From assembly GCF_023343835.1 (NCBI RefSeq), contig NC_064437.1, positions 3,858,001 through 3,922,000 on the forward strand: a stretch of DNA of 64,000 bases. The letters run 5' to 3'. Below the pieces are notes generated by a model. It saw nothing but the letters and a program-made list of their open reading frames with translations. It was not told where the DNA came from and did no database searches. Source of the stretch: Lagopus muta (taxonomy: Eukaryota; Chordata; Aves; Galliformes; Phasianidae). The translations under genes and the position numbers were made by a program. The first letter of the stretch is position 1. Every line of letters starts with the position of its first letter. This document shows, one piece after another, positions 60,301-64,000 of this stretch.

Positions 60301-61831
60301 TATGAACCGCAGCCTGGAAGATTAGAAGAACACTTAAATAAATGATAGAGGCTGGATTGACAGGAAGGGCGTCATGCTGGGAGCAACTTTGCCCTCTTCT
60401 GGGCCCACCAGTTTCCAGCTCATGAGCTCCCAGCTACAGCAAAGCACTGTGGTGATGATGGCTGCCAGAATCCAGTGGTTCCCTTGGTGTCTCTGCCTGT
60501 GGACCGTGCCCAGAGGCCCTTGTTGCATCATTCAGGCAGTGTATGATGCATGTAGCTCTCTATGGGATGCTGATTTGACAGCAACCTTCAAAATACACCA
60601 TTGGGCTGACAGGGATGTGTGCCAGGCAGGGGCAGAAATGAAATACCTGATGTTGGGTAGAGTGAGGGGAATCTGGGCTTGCGTGTCCTTATGGAAAAGA
60701 GGTGGTTTTGATGTGTTTTCATGGCAATTCCAGAACACCAGCTGTGCCACGTGCTTTTTGTGTGGTAGTGGTTACCTTCCCTTCTAGGATTGTAGGAAGC
60801 TGCAAACGTTTCTTAAGTAATGCTTTTTGTGAAGTGCTTGTGTAAGGGATAAGCTGTATTTCTGACTATCAAAGTATAGATGGGATCAGCTTAGAAAACA
60901 GAGAACAGTACTCATTTGTTTCAGGAAATAAGCAGAATAGTTGTACGTAGGAAGAGGTTTGGGGCCGTTCTGGACCTGGGAAGGGTGGCAAGCTGCCTTC
61001 TCTCATGTGAGCATTCTAGCCTCGTGTGTTTGCCTACCACATGGGTTATGGGCCACAGCTCAGCCTTGCCAGAAAGTGCCCATGACCGTAGCAGTCATGT
61101 TTGATGTCTTCAGGCCCCAAGCCAGAGCAGTGTCCCCTTTGGGGGAGATCTCAGCTGCTTTTTGCACAGAGTTACACCTGAAGCTTTTTGCGCGTTCTCC
61201 CCAGCAGCCATTTTAAATGCACCAAGTATTTTCCTCTCATGGAAAACCCTTCCACAGTGGTAGGTGTATGTTGCATATTCTGTTGAAAGGCAGCGTGCTT
61301 CTGCATGTGCTGAGCAGCTACTGGCACGTGGCACTGGGTGTCAGGCTGGCTGCAAGGTCTGTGTGCTGTAATTTGCCACTCTTAAGCCTTGCTAGTAAGC
61401 ACAGTCCTTCCTCTCAGAGGTAAGCACTCATCACAACAGATCAGAGGCAGCCATTGCTAGCCAGACTCATGAAAAAAAGCATATTTCTTACAAGGCAAAT
61501 AACAGGATGTTGCATATTTTTCATGATTGACTCTGAATTCATAATTAGAGATAAATATATATATATATATGTTTATCTCCTAAAAGATACAGATCCATCT
61601 CTCAACCTTTCTAATAAAATAGGAATTTGCACTGTTTCACTGGTTTGTCTGTGCCTTCCACATGCTGGCGTTCACAGCACATTCTGCATGGGCATCAGCT
61701 CTGCTGTCCTGTTGCCTTCTCTTCCTTCCACCAAAACTGGCATCTCTTTCTTCCCCTTCCCACGGGCAATAAGGAATGTCTGCTCGATGGATAGAAGGAA
61801 CAAAAATGCCTTCTTGTGACACCAGAAAGAA
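57381..61831. other. Non-coding stretch
   Basis: No gene is identified. T runs lie near 58,810-58,821 and 58,893-58,902, with a short (AT)n at 61,554-61,570. Open frames of 130-137 codons at 59,627-60,028 (minus) and 60,374-60,787 (plus) contain no recognisable motif and lack flanking splice evidence. Confidence 0.5.
61554..61570 (+). repeat. (AT)n short microsatellite
   Basis: About eight AT units. Confidence 0.9.
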
Positions 61832-61897
61832 AATGATCCAGTGAGTTATAGACCACCGAGCCTTTCATTTGTACCTGGTAAACTGGTTGAAATGATA
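61832..61897 (+). mobile_element. Decayed CR1-type reverse transcriptase fragment
   Basis: Plus-strand translation over these bases gives DPVSYRPPSLSFVPGKLVEM. It matches the NYRPVSLTSVPGK-type block that opens the reverse-transcriptase domain of CR1 ORF2, with about half the positions identical and the YRP..SL..VPGK core intact. Stops follow after KKQTFGRC, so it is dead. It is the only internal (non-3'-end) LINE sequence I recognise in the window. It may extend to about 62,020 in shifted frames. Confidence 0.55.
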
Positions 61898-63089
61898 AGA
61901 AAAAAGCAAACATTTGGAAGATGCTGATAAGATCAGGCTTATCCAGTAGAAAGGTACTGTAGGATGTGGTTGGAAGTGATAGGAAAAGCCTAGACATGAT
62001 GACCCAGCAGGTCACTTACAGGCTTTCACTCTTAATCTCTTAGAAGTCTTTGAACTTGTCAATAAGAAACGAAGAGAGAGGAACTGGTTTATCTCACTTA
62101 TTTATGATATTGAAAGGTCCTTTGCAAAGCCTCTCGTAAAAATCAGTCGAAAATACAAGGCAGGTAGGTGAAAGGGAGAAAGTATAGCCATGAATCAAAA
62201 AGTGAAACAAAGATAGATATAACTGGGTAATTTTCGCCATGGCAGAGGGTTAAACCAGGGGTTCCTTGTGTGTTCCCAAGCCCTGTACCAGGTCTTTGGT
62301 CTGGGGAAAGGTATCCAGTGGGCAGCTAAAAGCCAATGAGGTTGGTCAAGTCCAGGGAAGACAAAGAGGAAGCTCAGAATGATCTGATCAAGCTGGTGCA
62401 TGTGACACAGCGTCCAAAAAATGTTCAGTGTTAATGGATGGCAGTACCCCAAATTGTGGTTTCTGCTTCAGTTTTCAAACCAGAAACAAAACACAGTCTT
62501 CAGAACTGCAGTTCCCATGGGAGAAGATCTTGTTGGGGCTGCTAATGGGATAAGTTATGACCTGTTTCTTTCACTGATAACCTCCACAGGAGGGTCTGCA
62601 TTTCAAGAAAAACTGTACCAGTGGCTTCAGGCTTCGATTAATGATCCTGTTGCAGAAGTACAGAAGGGTGAAGCAAACACATATACAACACTATCTAAAA
62701 AACAGCAGTGATCTGTGTCAGGGTAGTCCTATCAGTGAGGGAACCCAAATTAAGAGGCTTCACAAACCAGCATGAATAATTTCATGAATTTCCACTGGGA
62801 CTTAAGTTGGCTTTTCTCACTCCTTTTAGGCACTACATCTTATTTTTAATAGCCATGCCTGTGTCTTTGTCCCACAGAGAAATTTTGCATAGGAACTAAA
62901 AGAAAACCAAACACGTGCTCTGTTTGCTTTGCCTGCTGCTCTGACTCTTCCCCGTGCCATGGATTTAACAGACCTCTGAACCTTTGAATTGCTGCATCCT
63001 CCTGGCTTCCTCACCCATTCCCCCTCCCCATTTTCCAGCCAGGTAAGAGACACGAGATGTCCCTTTCAAAGTAGAGGACTGAAGCTTGG
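61898..63089. other. Non-coding stretch
   Basis: Possibly further LINE-derived sequence at the left, too diverged to call. The 96-codon plus frame at 62,421-62,711 resembles no family I know. Confidence 0.45.
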
Positions 63090-63485
63090 CTGTTGGTAAT
63101 TAGCAGGGAGAGCCTTTTAAGAAATTGAACTGTTGTGTTGTTATGATTTGGGAAACAAAAGCTGAATAAGAACTACAACATTTAACTATGGAATTTTGCT
63201 TTATTTTTCTCTAATGCAGGCTAAGCTGCCTTACAGCAATCTTTTAAATGTAATGATTGAGACTATTATAGGAAATACTATACGAAGCAGCTTTTTTTTT
63301 TTTTTTTTTTTCAGCCTAAATAATAAGTAGGGCAAGGTTTTAAATGAGGCTAGAGTAATGAATGCTGTACAATAATTTTGATGATAAATTTCCCTGGAGG
63401 ATAAAGTGGAAGAACAGAAACAGGCTGTATTTAATCATGCAAAGTTAAAGGAATACAGACCAACAAATGTTTAGAGACGTGCAGA
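63090..63485. promoter_or_regulatory. Candidate conserved non-coding element split by a T20 run
   Basis: GGTAATTAGCAGGGAGAGCC near 63,096, AATGTAATGATTGAG near 63,247, GCCTAAATAATAAGTAGG near 63,315, CAATAATTTTGATGATAAAT near 63,370 and TTTAATCATGCAAAG near 63,430 are visible. The block has no open frame and no repeat other than the T-run. Confidence 0.28.
63292..63311 (+). repeat. T20 homopolymer
   Basis: The longest pure homopolymer of the window, followed by CAG. Confidence 0.9.
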
Positions 63486-63795
63486 TTTTCTAACCTTTTC
63501 TGAGATGCTCTTGACTCTTTTTACATGAGAATGTCGGAGACGTGTGTAATAATTTGGAGGAGGAGCTGATCACACAGGGTCAAGTGTGTTTATGACATGG
63601 AACACATGAAATTCCTGCTTTTTTGCATTCTGGAGGGCTCGGACAAGAGGATGCTTGCTTTTCACAGCTGTCTCATCCCTCAGTGAACCTGAAAAGCTTG
63701 CTTTGGGCAGAGATACAGCTGGTTGCTCTGCATAGGCCCCCATGCTCCATGCTAGGGCTGGGCAGTCATTCTGTATGGTACAGGTTGGGATGTTT
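63486..63795. other. Non-coding stretch
   Basis: Average composition; a 70-codon plus frame at 63,623-63,835 runs into the CR1 and is not a gene. Confidence 0.5.
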
Positions 63796-64000
63796 CACAG
63801 CATCACAGGGTTGGAAGGGACCTCAAGAATCATGAAGCTCCAACCCCCCTGCCATATGTAACCTCCGCATTAAATACCAGCCCAGGCTGCCCAGGGCTCC
63901 ATCCAACCTGGCCTTGACCACCTCCAGGGATGGATGGGGCATCCACAGCCTCTCTGGGCAGCTGTTCCACTCTCTCTGTAAAGAACTTCCCCCTGACTCC
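63796..64000 (-). mobile_element. CR1 LINE 3' fragment, cut by window end
   Basis: CACAGCATCACAGGGTTGG, AAGGGACCTCAAGAATCATG, GCATTAAATACCAGCCCAGG, GGGCTCCATCCAACCTGGCC, GGGCATCCACAGCCTCTCTG and AAGAACTTCCCCCTGACTCC are in order. Same subfamily as 25,250-25,590. Compared with that copy it has GATGGATGG duplicated and lacks about 11 bp after GCTGTTCC. The 5' part is outside the window. Confidence 0.95.

Noticed and set aside
60374..60787. 137-codon plus frame
   Set aside because: Cys/Trp-rich peptide without family resemblance; length is within chance expectation for the window.
1..64000. Search for endogenous retrovirus, DNA transposon, tRNA, U6, 7SK or Y RNA sequences
   Set aside because: No LTR pair, retroviral motif, terminal inverted repeat element or small-RNA gene could be recognised by eye; old fragments could be missed.

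Overview
The window looks like avian nuclear DNA, most likely from a galliform (chicken, turkey or quail group). Three things point there. It carries about ten 3' ends of CR1, the LINE family that dominates bird genomes, in both orientations; several have the typical (CACAGAAT)n / (ATTCTGTG)n tail. Interspersed repeats are otherwise sparse. The DNA is AT-rich and CpG-poor, as expected for a vertebrate, and has no dense open frames, operons, rRNA, tRNA or CRISPR.

I find no gene that I can name. The longest open frames are about 130-163 codons. By my own estimate, at roughly 5% stop codons, several stop-free runs of that size are expected by chance in six frames of 64 kb. Most of them overlap CR1 antisense, microsatellites or open frames in other phases. 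The window is best read as a gene desert or the inside of a very long intron. One place suggests a transcript end: on the minus strand at about 3,690-4,970 there is an AATAAA signal with a GU-rich downstream stretch, preceded by 3'-UTR-like sequence and acceptor-like sites.

Layout. 1-185: CR1 (minus). 3,690-5,440: candidate minus-strand terminal exon and stop-poor DNA. 8,590-8,765, 10,262-10,600 and 13,330-13,520: AT-rich blocks dense in homeodomain/POU-like sites. 16,076-16,138: CRE, C/EBP and CARE-like cluster. 20,141-20,480 and 25,250-25,590: CR1 (minus). 21,426-21,484: TA/TG microsatellite. 27,455-39,834: four plus-strand CR1 pieces (the longest at 33,505-33,980) and a GGAA microsatellite at 35,036-35,094. 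38,460-57,215: a series of possible conserved non-coding blocks, with CR1 at 42,640 (plus) and 46,669 (minus). 53,585-53,692 and 57,223-57,380: two ancient MIR-like fragments. 61,832-61,897: a decayed CR1 reverse-transcriptase fragment. 63,796-64,000: CR1 (minus) cut by the window edge.

The most plausible function is long-range cis-regulation, by analogy with vertebrate gene deserts rich in homeodomain/POU sites. That is inference: without an alignment I cannot show conservation. I found no convincing new system. The best leads are the terminal-exon candidate, the composite POU/homeodomain site at 53,765, the helically phased ATTTGC and GATAAG arrays, and the MIR-like element beside the 56,910-57,215 block.
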